64,000 nt of DNA, taken from positions 8,302,001 to 8,366,000 of the forward strand of contig BSYO01000003.1 of assembly GCA_033239525.1 (NCBI GenBank). The letters run 5' to 3'. Source of the DNA: Nepenthes gracilis (lineage: Eukaryota; Streptophyta; Magnoliopsida; Caryophyllales; Nepenthaceae). Under the pieces are notes generated by a model. The model made no database searches and was not told the DNA's origin. It worked only from the letters and a program-made list of their open reading frames with translations. Made by a program: the position numbers and the translations under genes. How positions within the stretch are numbered: position 1 is the stretch's first letter; each line of letters opens with the position of its first letter. This document shows, piece after piece, positions 50,364-61,195 of the stretch.

Positions 50364-51189
50364 AATGATTTGTTCATTAGATGGCCTCCTATACAAGAAT
50401 ACGACCCTAATGGGATAATAGCTGAAATAACCATATTCAGCTAGTATCCAAACTTATTATGAGAAACCGTACAGGATATAAGCAATATGCAGCAGGTCAC
50501 AGATTGACCGTGGGATGGGCGCGGATACGATATTTAAGCACTTCATGGCATCCTCTGCCTATGGTAATGTCCCTCCACCACTCCTAGCTGTTCTTTTGTT
50601 TCTATCTCGATCTGAACTTTTTCTTGCCAATCTGGACATCCAAAGAAAGGCATCACTTCTGCAACGCCAACTTAAACCCTGGCCACTTCCACCATTCTAA
50701 ACTTCATGCATCAGCTGCTACACAGAGAAAATGGCAAGCAAAACTCTCTTTTTCATTTAAGACAGGCTGCACTAACTGCACTAGGAATGAACATAAAGAA
50801 AGATTATTACAAAACAGAGCATCGATAAAACTAACCAAAGAATATTTTGTATGGAAAATCAACTGAAGAAAAAAAAAGGTCCGACTGTTCCCTCCGATTT
50901 CAGCTTTGCTCTAAGTTATCTACAAATGCCATAGGGATGGAGTTGCACTTCTTTTTCTTCTTGTCCAATGAGAGTCTCTTAAGAGTAAGCTCTGGTGTCA
51001 AATTATTCATGTAAGCTCGATGAATTTCATGAATAGCATAAAACAAACGCTAGGTGTTTCCTAGATGCTGTTGGGTTGTGAGTTACTCCGTGTGGATCCC
51101 ATACCTATTTGATGTGTTATTCGGTGGCATGTATCTCGATACATATACATTGAACTGATCTAAAAAAGATACAGAACAGTGTGTAACAG
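50364..51189. other. Intergenic region, possible decayed exon on minus strand
   Basis: Higher complexity than the surroundings. A minus-strand frame at about 50590-50690 reads WRCRSDAFLWMSRLARK before a stop. I do not recognise it and see no flanking splice structure. Confidence 0.3.
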
Positions 51190-51590
51190 ATGCCTATTGT
51201 ACGCATATGCGCCGATTCTAGATTAGGATTGCCTAAGGGGTCTGTGAGGGTCGCACGAGTGGGATTTCCCAATTGCTTAGTGTCTGATGTGCGCCAAAGG
51301 GGCGCTAATGCGCCGATTATAGTGGGCTCTCACGCGACGAGTGTTGACAAGCATTCGAGCACCGTTTCTAATATAAATGTGCCTGGCGTGATTTTAAGGT
51401 TATCACTTTTATAATTTTTGAGATTTTGAGTACTGACACTATGAAAAAATAGAGAGAAAAAAAGAAAAAAAATAAGGAGAATGTTCGAGTATAAGATTGA
51501 GTTTTGAATCGTATTCTATTCTCTATTAACTTTGGATATATTGTTTTTGAAATTAAGAAAGATATTTTACCAGTTTTATTTCTATACAAT
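51190..51590 (+). mobile_element. LTR-like fragment with GCGC-motif block
   Basis: Repeated short motifs (GCATATGCGCCG, GTGCGCCAAAGGGGCGCTAATGCGCC) followed by a purine-rich leader (51440-51480) and GTTCGAGTATAAGATTGAGT. The order matches the LTRs at 2303, 15796 (complement) and 38327. Probably a fragment of the same broad LTR class. Confidence 0.4.
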
Positions 51591-51849
51591 TACAAATAAT
51601 TCTTATATTTTGTTATCCCAAAGAAAATAGTCTTTATTCTTTCAGAAATTGTAAAGTATTTTTTTAAATTCATCAATTTTTTATCATGTAATACTTTTAT
51701 TTTTCTATAGAAATTTGCACATGCTTAATTTAAAATATGTAATGCCATATTATAAAATTTTTAAATAAAGTTGTAAAAAAATTAGTAAAGTTTCTCAATT
51801 TAACATTTCTTTTCATATAACATGTATGTAGGGACAATTTAATAAAATT

Positions 51850-51978
51850 TTAGGATATGCAGAACATGTACTTAGTGATTTTGTTACGGGCATTGTTACT
51901 GATGAACCAACAACTACTGCCCCGAGACGCAGTGGCCGTCCTGTTCGACCACCGACACGATTGCAAGACTTCGTTTGA
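51850..51978 (+). pseudogene. Copia polyprotein fragment (integrase-reverse transcriptase linker)
   Basis: A 42-codon frame ends PRRSGRPVRPPTRLQDFV then TGA. The RRSxRxRxPPxxLQDFV motif is the conserved linker just before the reverse transcriptase of plant Ty1/Copia polyproteins. Nothing downstream continues into the polymerase, so it is a truncated relic. Confidence 0.65.
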
Positions 51979-52071
51979 GGATTCTTTAATATATTTTTAT
52001 ACCACACATACCATACAATTACACACATATCACACATAGGAAATTGTTACATCTCTGGACAAGTTAAATGC

Positions 52072-52366
52072 TGTTAGCCACGTAGCTTTAGTTTGTTTCA
52101 AACTCTGCTAAGCATGCTGGTGCCTGAGATTCGTGGGGACGTGTCCGGTTTATGCCGGTTGCCCGTCTTCTTCTCCCTCATATGAACTGGCTGCCAGAAA
52201 ACGGAAGAAATTAAGTTTGGATTCTGTTTCACTACTCTCTTCTCTTCTCCCTCTCTCCCTCTGTCTACTCTCCCCTTCTGTGAGTTTCTTCTGTGAAATT
52301 CTTCTGTTTTTCTGCTTACTATCTGCTCCAGCAGTCTAGCTGTGGTGAATCCACTGCTGGAAGAAG
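52072..52366 (+). mobile_element. Short Copia LTR followed by a Met-tRNA primer-binding site
   Basis: It starts TGTTAGCCACGTAGCTTTAG and runs through a CTCTCTTCTCTTC pyrimidine-rich leader. CGGTATCAGATT at about 52371 resembles the TGGTATCAGAGC primer site of Copia elements. About 290 bp. The interior after the primer site is AT-rich with no domains, so only an end of an element remains. The frame at 52133-52339 lies within the LTR. Confidence 0.5.
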
Positions 52367-52616
52367 TAGCTCGGTATCAGATTTTAAACATGTAAGAACA
52401 TTATATATGAATTTAACTGATACAATAATTGTTTGAACGTGATTTCAACATACACATGGGTGAAAATGTGGAGAAATAAGTTAACAATATAAAGTATATG
52501 AATTAAAAATAAAAATTCTTAAAAATTATAAGGAATGGGGATAAGAGTTTATATATATAAAGTATAAACAATCTAATTATAATAATATAATATATATAAA
52601 TATTTAAAATAATAAA

Positions 52617-53614
52617 TGAAAAAGCACGTTGTGTGCTAACATGTTTCGACTCCGTTAAAAGTATAGCGGAAGCAGTAGAAATAAATATCTAATACACGTA
52701 AAAGATATTTTGTGCTAGATAATATGAGACTAACAATCATGCGCAGTAAACAAAATACATAAGAAATAATATAAAGACGTAATTTTTGGTGACGAAGTGA
52801 AAACTCGATACCCACGGTATCGAGAAAAACACTCCAGGCTTCAACAGCCAGGGAAGCAATGCACTATGAAAATCAACTTACAGATCGGGTGGTAACGACG
52901 TGCCAACCTAGCCGACTTACTCCCGTCACGTGATCCCTACCAAGGAACTCCTTGGATTTGCCCGCGGCAACGGAACCGGACACCTTCCGATCCTCACGTC
53001 AATCTCCCCTCGAACCACTTGAATTGCCAATCACGAATGAATCTCCTTCTTCACGAACCAACGTCTCCAACGATGGTAGAAGGCAATGTATCAATGGTTA
53101 AAGAAGGTGGGTGAGAAAACTTGTTTGAACACAAGGAGCAATCTTGTAGTGTTTGGTTTTCTCAAGAAATACAATAAACTTGAAGCACAAGAGACTTTTC
53201 TTCTCAAGGAGGCACGAAAATAAAATCTCCAGAATTCTTAGGGTTTCAAAAACCTAAGTCCAATATTTATAGAGGGCGCAAAAAGACGTTCAAAAATTTT
53301 GCCCGTTGCACCGGCGCTCGGCGCTCAACGAGCGGGCACCCTATTGGATTTTCGGCTAGAGTGGAGCTCGAGGGCCTGGCGAGCCGGGGACCTTCTGGAT
53401 TTTCGGCTCGAATGGGTAACGAGCTACAGGCGGGCCGGGGACCTTCTAGATTTTTGACTCGAGCGGGGTTCGAGCACCAGGCGAGTGCGGGGGCTATGGA
53501 CGGCTCGAGCGACAAGAGGGTAGAATGGACTTTAACCCGATAACCCACAACCCGACATCGATACTATAAAACATATGGTCACGGAATATGCCAATTAGAC
53601 AGATGTCTTTAACA
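52617..53614 (-). mobile_element. Copia-type solo LTR, inverted, with perfect 5-bp target duplication
   Basis: 998 bp, flanked by ATAAA on both sides (52612-52616 and 53615-53619). The complement starts TGTTAAAGACATCTGTC and ends AACGTGCTTTTTCA, matching the LTR at 30956-31954 throughout, including GTGACGAAGTGAAAACTCGA and ACTTACTCCCGTCACGTGA. The promoter region (53330-53480) holds a tandem repeat of about 57 bp containing GCCGGGGACCTTCTGGATTT. The frames at 53267-53548 arise from it. Confidence 0.88.
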
Positions 53615-54265
53615 ATAAATATTCACTAAAGTAAGGAAATATTAGCAACAAAAAAATGGAGATATAGAATATACTTCCTTTATCTTCAATTTTACCAAAA
53701 TTTTGCTTTGATTCATTTTAATTTGTATCTTCTAACTTTTTTTCTTTTTCTCTTCTCATTCTCTCTTATCTATCAAAATCTAATAGAGAATGACCAAAAA
53801 TCAATCAAATATAACTTATATAACAAACTAGCGCACATGCTCTCATCAAATACATATCAAGTGCCGTGACCAAATATTGTGACGCATGAGTGTCACATTG
53901 GGCGCGCGTTAGGTGGTGACATTATGCCACAACACGCTAAAGTATCCTTTGGACATGCATTAAGCGTGAGCTAATGTGAAAAACGTGCTTGAGCCCCGAT
54001 TACGTATCTGTTAGGTGCATTCTCCCAGCTTAGAACACGCATGCGCATACGTTGGGCGCAGGTCAAATGTCATCAAACTTACTGTGATCCAATCTAAAAT
54101 TAATTATGACCAAATTTTATTCCCTTAATTTCAACTTCTTTTATCAAAATTTAATTTATTATAATTAAATTTTTAAATTTTAAAACTTATTCTTTACATC
54201 AAATCTTTCAAAAACATTGTAGATTAAAATTTTTAAAATGATAGTGTATACATTCAACTGTATTT
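53615..54265. other. AT-rich region with LTR-like GC motifs
   Basis: The segment 53840-54085 has the GTGCTTGAGC/GCGCATACG motif block preceded by a pyrimidine-rich tract (53740-53770), probably an inverted LTR fragment of the class at 47516. No gene. Confidence 0.35.
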
Positions 54266-54270
54266 CAATG

Positions 54271-55332
54271 TGTTGGGCCCCAGTATAAAGACCCATAAAA
54301 ATACGGCCCAAACGTAAGGCCCAGAGATACTCCCGCAAGCCAAGAAAGTCGGGCGACCTGAGAGGCCCAAAGTAGAGGCCAATGGCCCAAAGACCAAGAT
54401 TACAACAGAAGCTCAAGAAGTCCCGTCCGCTCATAAGTAAGCTCGAGGATAACGCTAGCAATATTCGAGTACACATGCACAAAGAGGACCGAGAACTCTA
54501 GAAGCCCTGCTGAGTCTCGAAAACGTCCGAGAGGTCAAGAAGAGGTTCCCGGACTTTCCCCTGAAGATCCTCCAAGAACAGCCTCCCCTCACAAAGTTCG
54601 CGAACTCACGAGGGGCTCCACTCAGGGACGAGGACTACCCTATGCTCAAGGATGCCAGCTAAAGCGATCTCGCCAATTTCCAAGAAAATTTGCAATCCTT
54701 GCCGGTCTCCATTTTGACCAGAGCATGTCCGGTCAACCAAGATCGACACACCTAGTTCTCGCAGTGGCGCTAGCGCGTGCCTTACAGCGCACGTCAACGG
54801 CATTAATGAGGCGGTGAGACGCCGCACAAGATTGGGGCCATCCGATGGTCACACGCGTCTCCTCCCAACTACGGGTTTCCTATAAATACCCAAAGAAAGT
54901 CCTTTTCTAAAGGGACCGGACTCTCTTTTCCAAGATTAGCTCCACAAAAAAGGCAAAAGACCCACTTTCTTTCGGCCCTGAAACTCTCTCCCTGTGAAAT
55001 AGAATAAGAAGAGTTGTAAAGCCTCTCAACGAGCAATCCCCCCAAAAAGAGAAATACAAATCAAGAGACAAAGAAGGGATTAACCCTAATACTTGTACTT
55101 TGTAAAGACTTCAACCCAAATAGTGAAGCATTTTCAAGGCCCTGAGCCTCGTGGTTTTTCCTCCCCATTCCAGAGGAGGTTTTCCACGTAAAAGATCCGG
55201 TCTCAATCTTCCTCTCGTATCCAACACTACATCTACTTGTGTTGCCTGGAAACCACGGATCCGATTGGACCCCGTGGATTCAAAGACGCTTGCCTAACAC
55301 TGGATCCGGGACGACGCCGTCGGATCTGTAAC
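54271..55332 (+). repeat. 5' LTR of the LARD-like element
   Basis: TGTTGGGCCCCAGTATAAAG...GGATCTGTAACG. Core promoter CCTATAAATACCCAAAG near 54890. The last about 50 bases are much more diverged from the 3' LTR than the rest, and the terminal CA is lost (see findings). Confidence 0.85.
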
Positions 55333-55340
55333 GTTGATAT

Positions 55341-55358
55341 TAGCGCCGTCGTAGGGAA
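55341..55358 (+). other. Primer-binding site of the LARD-like element
   Basis: TAGCGCCGTCGTAGGGAA, close to the TGGCGCCGTCTGTGGGAA type of plant Gypsy elements, a few bases after the LTR end. Confidence 0.65.
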
Positions 55359-55413
55359 TGAAGACCTCAAAGAAGCACACGAACTTCCCCCTCAAAGAAC
55401 AAGATGATCTAAG

Positions 55414-56115
55414 ATGATCAGGCAAGACAGTATATCCACCGGGGAAGAGGAGCGCTCACAGATGGTGCCTCCCCATAGGGTGGCGAGTGAGCGGTGGACC
55501 GGATCGGCGTGCCCGCAACCTAACGCGCAAGGTGGACGGACCACAAGAGCCATCCGCACCCTCCGAGAGAAGGTGGATCGGGCAATCCAGGGGCTCAGCG
55601 TCGAAAGCCGCGTCTGCCAAAGGCGCCCATAGGCAACACTCCGCGCGGACTCTGGCAGTTGAGGGACTACCTCAACGAAAAAGTCCATGAGCCAAGTCCC
55701 GACGAAAAAGGGCTCAAAAGGTTCTGGAAGACGGTCTTGGGGATAAACCGTGAAACAAGTTAGCCGGGAGGACGAGAAGACCCCCGCCTCGAGATCGGGA
55801 AGGAAAAAGAAGGGGCGAGCGCGCCCTGACGATCCAAGGGCCGTCCCGCAGGGCGGGCCCGAACGGATGGTCCGAGGAGAGGCCATCCGGCCCCCGGGGC
55901 CTTCACCGACTTCTCTCACCAACATCCCGAGGCAGATCAGGGACGAGGAGTTCCTAAGATGGCCCAAGGCGTTGAAGAACCTAGAGAGAGGCGACCAGTG
56001 GGAGTATTGCCACTACCACTGCGGCCGCGGCCACGACACCGAAGACTGCCGGAACCTCCAGGCGAAAATCGAGCGGCCCGCAATGGAGGGCTATCTCGAC
56101 CGCTTCCTACCATGA
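55414..56115 (+). pseudogene. gag remnant of the LARD-like element
   Basis: Two overlapping frames (55414-55632 and 55750-56115). The second has a basic stretch (SGRKKKGRARPDD) and ends with WEYCHYHCGRGHDTEDCRNL, then IERPAMEGYLDRFLP. The pattern (YC.FH...GHDTE.C..L...IE.L...GYL..FL) is the conserved end of gag in Tat-type Gypsy polyproteins. The stop after LDRFLP ends the frame where gag-pol of an autonomous element would continue. The capsid-like part upstream is missing or frameshifted. Confidence 0.7.
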
Positions 56116-56440
56116 CACAGGCGTACTTGATCGCGCCGCTCAAAAGGCAAAGCCATAATGAGTGCGGAGCATGCCTGACCGCCCGCTGGAGGCCCCAATA
56201 CCGGCCAGGCCAGTCCCAAATGCAGCTTTCGCAAGGATCAAGGAGACGGTAGAAGAGGAGCATGAAGGCCCAAGCGCGCGGACTATAAAAAAAAATGAGA
56301 AAGAAAAGGCCCTGGAGACCATTGTAAAACATGCACGTCAATGAAAACATCCTTTCATGACGCCTAAAGCATTCTCATGCTCCCTCACCAACAGTGAAGC
56401 AACTCGCAACACCAACAAAAACTCGGCCGCCAAGCCGAGC

Positions 56441-56790
56441 GGCCCCAGCGGTCGGACCCCAGAGGTCAGGCAACAAAGACTCGGCGCCAACCGAGCAGCC
56501 CCAGAGGCGGACCCTAGAGGTCAGGCAACAAAGACTCGGCACCAACCGGCAGACCTAGAGGCGGACCCTAGAGGTCAGACAACAAAGACTCGGCGCCAAC
56601 CGAGCAGCCCCCAGACGACTTCCCGGAGGTTAGGCAACAAAGACTCGGCGCCATCCGAGTAGCCCCGAGGCGGACCCAGAGGTCGTGCAACAAAGACCGG
56701 CGCAATGAGCAAATTTTCAGAGGCGGACCCTAGAGGTCGGGCAACAAAACTCGATCGTGGATCGAGCGGTCCCAGCCGGCAAAGCCACGG
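56441..56790 (+). repeat. GC-rich tandem array, period about 54 bp
   Basis: Five to six copies of a unit containing AGAGGTCAGGCAACAAAGAC then TCGGCGCCAACCGAGCAGCC, starting at 56461, 56516, 56570, about 56625, 56678 and 56733. It separates the gag remnant from the antisense frame. The small frames at 56357-56865 come from this array. Confidence 0.85.
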
Positions 56791-57138
56791 AGGCCAAAAC
56801 TCAAAAAAAAAAACTCCTATCTGTGGATCGAGCGGCCCAGACAATTTAATAAAAATAAAGCCCAAGGGATAAAAGCTAGAAGTCCCTAAGAGGACCGCGT
56901 ACCCAAATCCAAGAAGTTAAAAGGTCGAGCTCCTGAATGAGGTCACACACTTAAAGTTAAAGAGATAGATGCCGTACATTATGGCGCAAAAAGAAAGAGA
57001 AAAAAAAAAGAGACACGCCCATGCAAAAGAAACGTCTGAAGCTCTGATGCAAAAGAGGACAAGTCTTATTCATAAAAGTGAATTTGTATACAAATGTAAC
57101 AAAATAAGAAATGAGACAACGTATCAAGGGAGCGCCCC

Positions 57139-59211
57139 TCAGCTCCGTCCTTGAGCCTCTCGGGCTCCTGAAGATCCCGCCTGGTCCATCGGAGCTGCCT
57201 CCTCGGGCGTAAGAGGTTCATCACCAGGCCTTGCCCGAGGAAGTCTAGGGAAAGGCCTATCAGCAACGCCGTATAAATCTTCCACGCTCAAGGCGCTGGC
57301 ATTCCTGGGATCGAGGACGGCTACAGGAAATTGCGGACGGACCTGTCGTGCCACCCGGCGGCACATACGAATGCCGTCCCAGAACTTGCCATCCAATACT
57401 GGAGCCATCTTAGCAATCTGCACAGGCGTCCTCAACCTCTCTTCTGGCGAGATCCGATCTTGAAGGAGGCCGTATTTCCCAGCTTGACGGTGTCCTCCAA
57501 AGAAGCAATCTTCTCCTTAGCTTCAGCCAGTTCCGCCTCCGCTCGCCGCGTGGCCTCATGGGCAGCCCTCGAAGACCCCATTTCCCGACGGGATTGGGCG
57601 ATCACTCCCACCAGTCCGCTAAGACCCCTGATCAGGCCCTGGAGCTGTAGCAGAAAGGATCGTCAAAATACGAAGAGATGGGGACAAGGCAGGAAAAGAA
57701 ACAGCGAATTACCTTAGAAAGGAGAGGATCGTCCCCTGTGCCGCACTCCCCATGAACCTCAGACTCTTGAAGACCACTCCTAGGCCCGCAGGCGCTGCCT
57801 AAGACGCGGACTCGGCGGCTATAAAGGCACTGACCAAGCTGCCTCGAGGTCGCGTCTCTAAAAACTTGCGACCGGCTCAACCCCGACCCTGAGTGGGGCC
57901 GCCGAAGGATCGAGGGACATAAGCTCATCTAGGTCCTCGACTTCCACCATCTTTCGGGACCGTTTAGCCGTCAATCCCCCTCTCGAGTCCACCATGACGC
58001 TCCCACCTCCTATGTCCTTGAAAGGGTGATCAATCACATGCGAGACGTCACCAGTGGATCGGCGGAGCTCCAAGGGGCCGGGATCATCACTGGGGCCGGA
58101 CGTCCGAAAACTCCATGATCGAAGCGAGGGGGACCTCCACGGACTCAGCAAGATTAGCAATGGAAGTGAAGCCGAGACCCTCAGATCCCGAGGACCCCGG
58201 AAGAGAGATTCTAATCCTCAACCTCTTGACTAGAGGGACATCATCATCATCGTCGTCAGAGAAGGGCTGGACGTCCGGAAGCTCCGCCACCTGAACAATT
58301 GCCCCTGAGGGCTCAGCAAGATTAGCAGTGGCAGTGAAGGCGAGACCTCCAGACCCCGAGGACTCAGGCATAGATCCAGTCCCCGTCCTTTTAATCAGAG
58401 GAGCAGCCACATCATCATCGCTTAGATCCTCGATGTCGAAATCATCATTGTCACCAGAGGAGGGCTCAAAGAAGCGGGACCACCGTCCCAAGTGCCCGAC
58501 TCTCATCCCTCGGTCTCTCCTTGGCCTTTACGGAAGGAGCTAGGCCGGAAGCCTCATCCCGCGGCCCCCACTTGGCTTCCTTGAATTTCTCAGATGATAG
58601 CCAGATGTTGTGCTTGTTCAGATGGAAGGTCCACAGATTGGCCAGTATCAAGTCCGTGTACGCCTTCACATTCTCCCTGTCCTCCCTCGAAGGGTTAGAG
58701 CTGTACAAGAAAGCTATTTTTCCCCATTTAAAAGGGATGGCCCAGTGCTCGTGAACACCAAGGAAGAAAAACTTATCCTTCCACCGCTTCGTGGAGTTCG
58801 GGTTACCTCCGCACAACAAAGAAAATTTTGGACGGGGTGTCATTACAATCCAGTCAATGTTCTGTGGGAAGCGGAACATCATCTTGACTGTAAGAGCGTT
58901 CAAGAGCTTCTCATGACACCGGAAGAAAATGCACAAGGACACCAGATACCTGACTGCATTTGGCTGAAGCCTGGAAAGAGGCACCCCGAGTGCCCTCATA
59001 ATGTCGTAGAGCTCCCCTGCGATGGAAAATCGTAGCCCACCTTTGAGGTGAACTTCGTAAACGGTGATGAAGCCGCCTGGAGGGTACAGTGCCCTATCGT
59101 GCGACTCCGGAATCATCATGGCCATAGACTCAGGGATTCGATATCGTGTTGAATCTCCGTGAGCTTATCGAGCGTCACCGTGGAAGCAATATCTCTCACT
59201 CCTGGCGCCAT
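57139..59211 (-). CDS. Antisense ORF of the LARD-like element, Transposase_28-like, frameshifted
   Basis: Read on the minus strand, opposite to the LTR promoter. A start ATG at 59211 (MAPGVRDIASTVTLDKL) runs into a frame change near 59125, after which a 219-codon frame (59125-58466) reads DRALYPPGGFITVYEVHLKG, then GELYDIMRALGVPLSRLQPN, and ends WLSSEKFKEAKWGPRDE. This resembles the plant 'putative gypsy type transposon' domain (Pfam Transposase_28), from memory. It is followed in successive frames (58506-58087, 58160-57858) by an acidic low-complexity middle with DDDDDD runs and basic KRLR patches, then a coiled-coil segment (RRAEAELAEAKEKIASLEDT, about 57440-57655), and finally 57435-57139 ending EAQGRS and TGA. 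Three or four indels break it. It probably encoded a nuclear, coiled-coil protein of unknown role. It is classed as an additional ORF rather than a host gene. Confidence 0.7.
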
Positions 59212-59639
59212 GAATGCCGAAAAACAAAGGTGAAGAAGAAACTCAAACGAAGGAGCGAAAGACCTCAACACTCAGAAGAAAAAACGAAAGAGCAGGCACG
59301 AAGATGGAAAATCAGGGCAAGGAGGCGTTTAAATAAACCCTGGAGTCCAAAAGGCACACTCATTACCCTTGCCACGCGTCGACCGGCCATTCGTTTCAGA
59401 GGAATGATGGCCTTTCCTTCCCAAGGCGCCTATCAGCGGGTCACATCAACCAGGTACTACATTTAATGCCCCAGAGAGCGCGAGCGGCGGCAAAAAGCCT
59501 CGGACCCAGAAGAGGTCCTGGGATCACCTCCCGTCAGGCTCAACGCAGTACTCGCCACAACGACACACGTACTCGGACGGTCGACTCCTCTAGCGTACTA
59601 ACGACTTCATGCCAAACGACTGAGAACTTTGAGCCCTTT

Positions 59640-59653
59640 GGCATGGGGGGCTA
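59640..59653 (+). other. Polypurine tract
   Basis: GGCATGGGGGGCTA directly before the 3' LTR TG, the usual form of the plus-strand primer tract in this Gypsy group. Confidence 0.6.
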
Positions 59654-60724
59654 TGTTGGGCCTCAGTATAAAGGCCCAAAAAAACATGGCCCAAACGTAA
59701 GGCTCAGAGATACTCCTACAACCCAAAAAAGCCGGGCGGCCTGAGAGGTCCAAAGTAGAGGCCAATGGCCCAAAGACCAAGATTACAACAGAAGCCCAAG
59801 AAGTCCCGTCCGCTCATAAGTAAGCTCGAGGACAACGCTAGCAATATCCGAGTACACAGGCACAAAGAGGACCGAGAACTCTAGAAGCCCTGCTGAGTCT
59901 CAGAAACGCCCGAGAGGTCAAGAAGAGGTTCCCGGACTTTCCCCTGAAGATCCTCCAAGAACAGCCTCCCCTCACAAAGTCCGCGAACTCACGAGGGCTC
60001 CACTCGAGACGAGAACTACCCTATGCTCAAGGATGCCGCCTAAGCATGATCGCCGATTTTCAAGAAAATTTGTAGTCCATTGCCGAGTCTCTGTTTGAGC
60101 CGCAGCACGCCCGGTCAAATCAAGACTGACACACCTAGTCCTGCCAGTGGTGCTAGCCGCGTGCCTTACCGCGCACGTCAGCAGCATTAATGAGGCCAGT
60201 AGGACGCCGCACAACATTTGGGCCATCCGATGGCTGCCACGCGTCTCCTCCCCAAAGGCCTGGTTTCCCCTATAAATACCCAGCAAAGTCCCTTTCTAAA
60301 GGGACCGGACTCTCTTTTCCATGATTAGCTCCACAAAGAAGGCAAAAAGCCCACTTTCTTTCGGCCCTGAAACTCTCTCCCTGTGAAACAGAACAAGAAG
60401 AGTTGTAAAGCCTCTCAACGAGCGATCCCCCCAAAAAGAGAAATACAAATCAAGAGACAAGGAAGGGATTAACCCTAATACTTGTACTTTGTAAAGACTT
60501 AAACCCAAATAGTGAAGCATTTTTAAGGTCCTGAGCATCGTGGTTTTTCCTCCCCATTCCAGAGGAGGTTTTTCATGTAAAAGATCCGGTCTCAATCTTT
60601 CTCTCGTGTCCAACACTACATTTACTTGTGTTGCCTGGAAACCACGGATCCGATTGAACCCCGTGGATTCAGCACGTCAGCTAATCACGGATCTGACTGG
60701 ATGCCGCGGATCCAGAATGCAACA
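59654..60724 (+). repeat. 3' LTR of the LARD-like element
   Basis: 1071 bp, TGTTGGGCCTCAGTATAAAG...GGATCCAGAATGCAACA. Canonical TG/CA ends, core promoter CCTATAAATACCCAGC near 60269. Confidence 0.88.
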
Positions 60725-61195
60725 CAATGAATATTATTCTTAAAACTTTTTTTAAGTTATAGAAATGTTAGAAATTGAGTTTGCGACAAATATATATTTG
60801 AAAATGTTCATCTAAAGTAAAATTTTGTATTCTACTAGAGAAGAAGCTGGGTCTAGGGGTTATTGATACAAAAAATCTATAGGATACAAAGTCTAATGTC
60901 TATTTTAAAATATTAGAATTGTAAAGTTAAGAAATATAAATTTTTTAAAAATGACTTGATTAGGTGGAGCAATTAATCCAAAAACATAGTTTTTGAGAAA
61001 AGATTAAAATTTTGATCTTTTACTTGAAGTGATAAATTAGTTGTTATATACAATATTTTTTAAGTTTAAATTGGTGTTAATTAATTGATATAGTTTTATA
61101 AGTTGTTGATGTCATTTTAATAGATTATATAGTTCAGAATTTATTTGAGATAGTTAAACAACATGCACCTATTGAAAATATTGGTATATCATTGT
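60725..61195. other. AT-rich sequence between the Gypsy element and the Copia relic
   Basis: Possibly earlier parts of the same Copia polyprotein, but too decayed to read. Confidence 0.35.

Larger units (their letters stand above)
54271..60724 (+). mobile_element. Complete non-autonomous Ty3-Gypsy (LARD-like) retrotransposon with antisense ORF
   Basis: 6454 bp, bounded by a perfect 5-bp duplication CAATG (54266-54270 and 60725-60729). LTRs are 54271 to about 55332 and 59654-60724; they are close to identical over most of their length. The 4.3-kb interior holds, in order, a primer-binding site, a gag remnant, a GC-rich tandem array, and a long antisense reading frame; a purine-rich tract precedes the 3' LTR. 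There is no protease, reverse transcriptase or integrase, so it must borrow enzymes from an autonomous relative. The layout (gag start, 3' tandem repeats, antisense extra ORF) fits the Tat/Retand side of plant Gypsy elements. Solo LTRs of this family lie at 39824 and 45781. Confidence 0.88.

Noticed and set aside
55392..55967. 191-codon antisense frame in the LARD-like element
   Set aside because: Lies opposite the gag remnant in GC-rich sequence; no domain recognised, unlike the antisense frame at 57139-59211.
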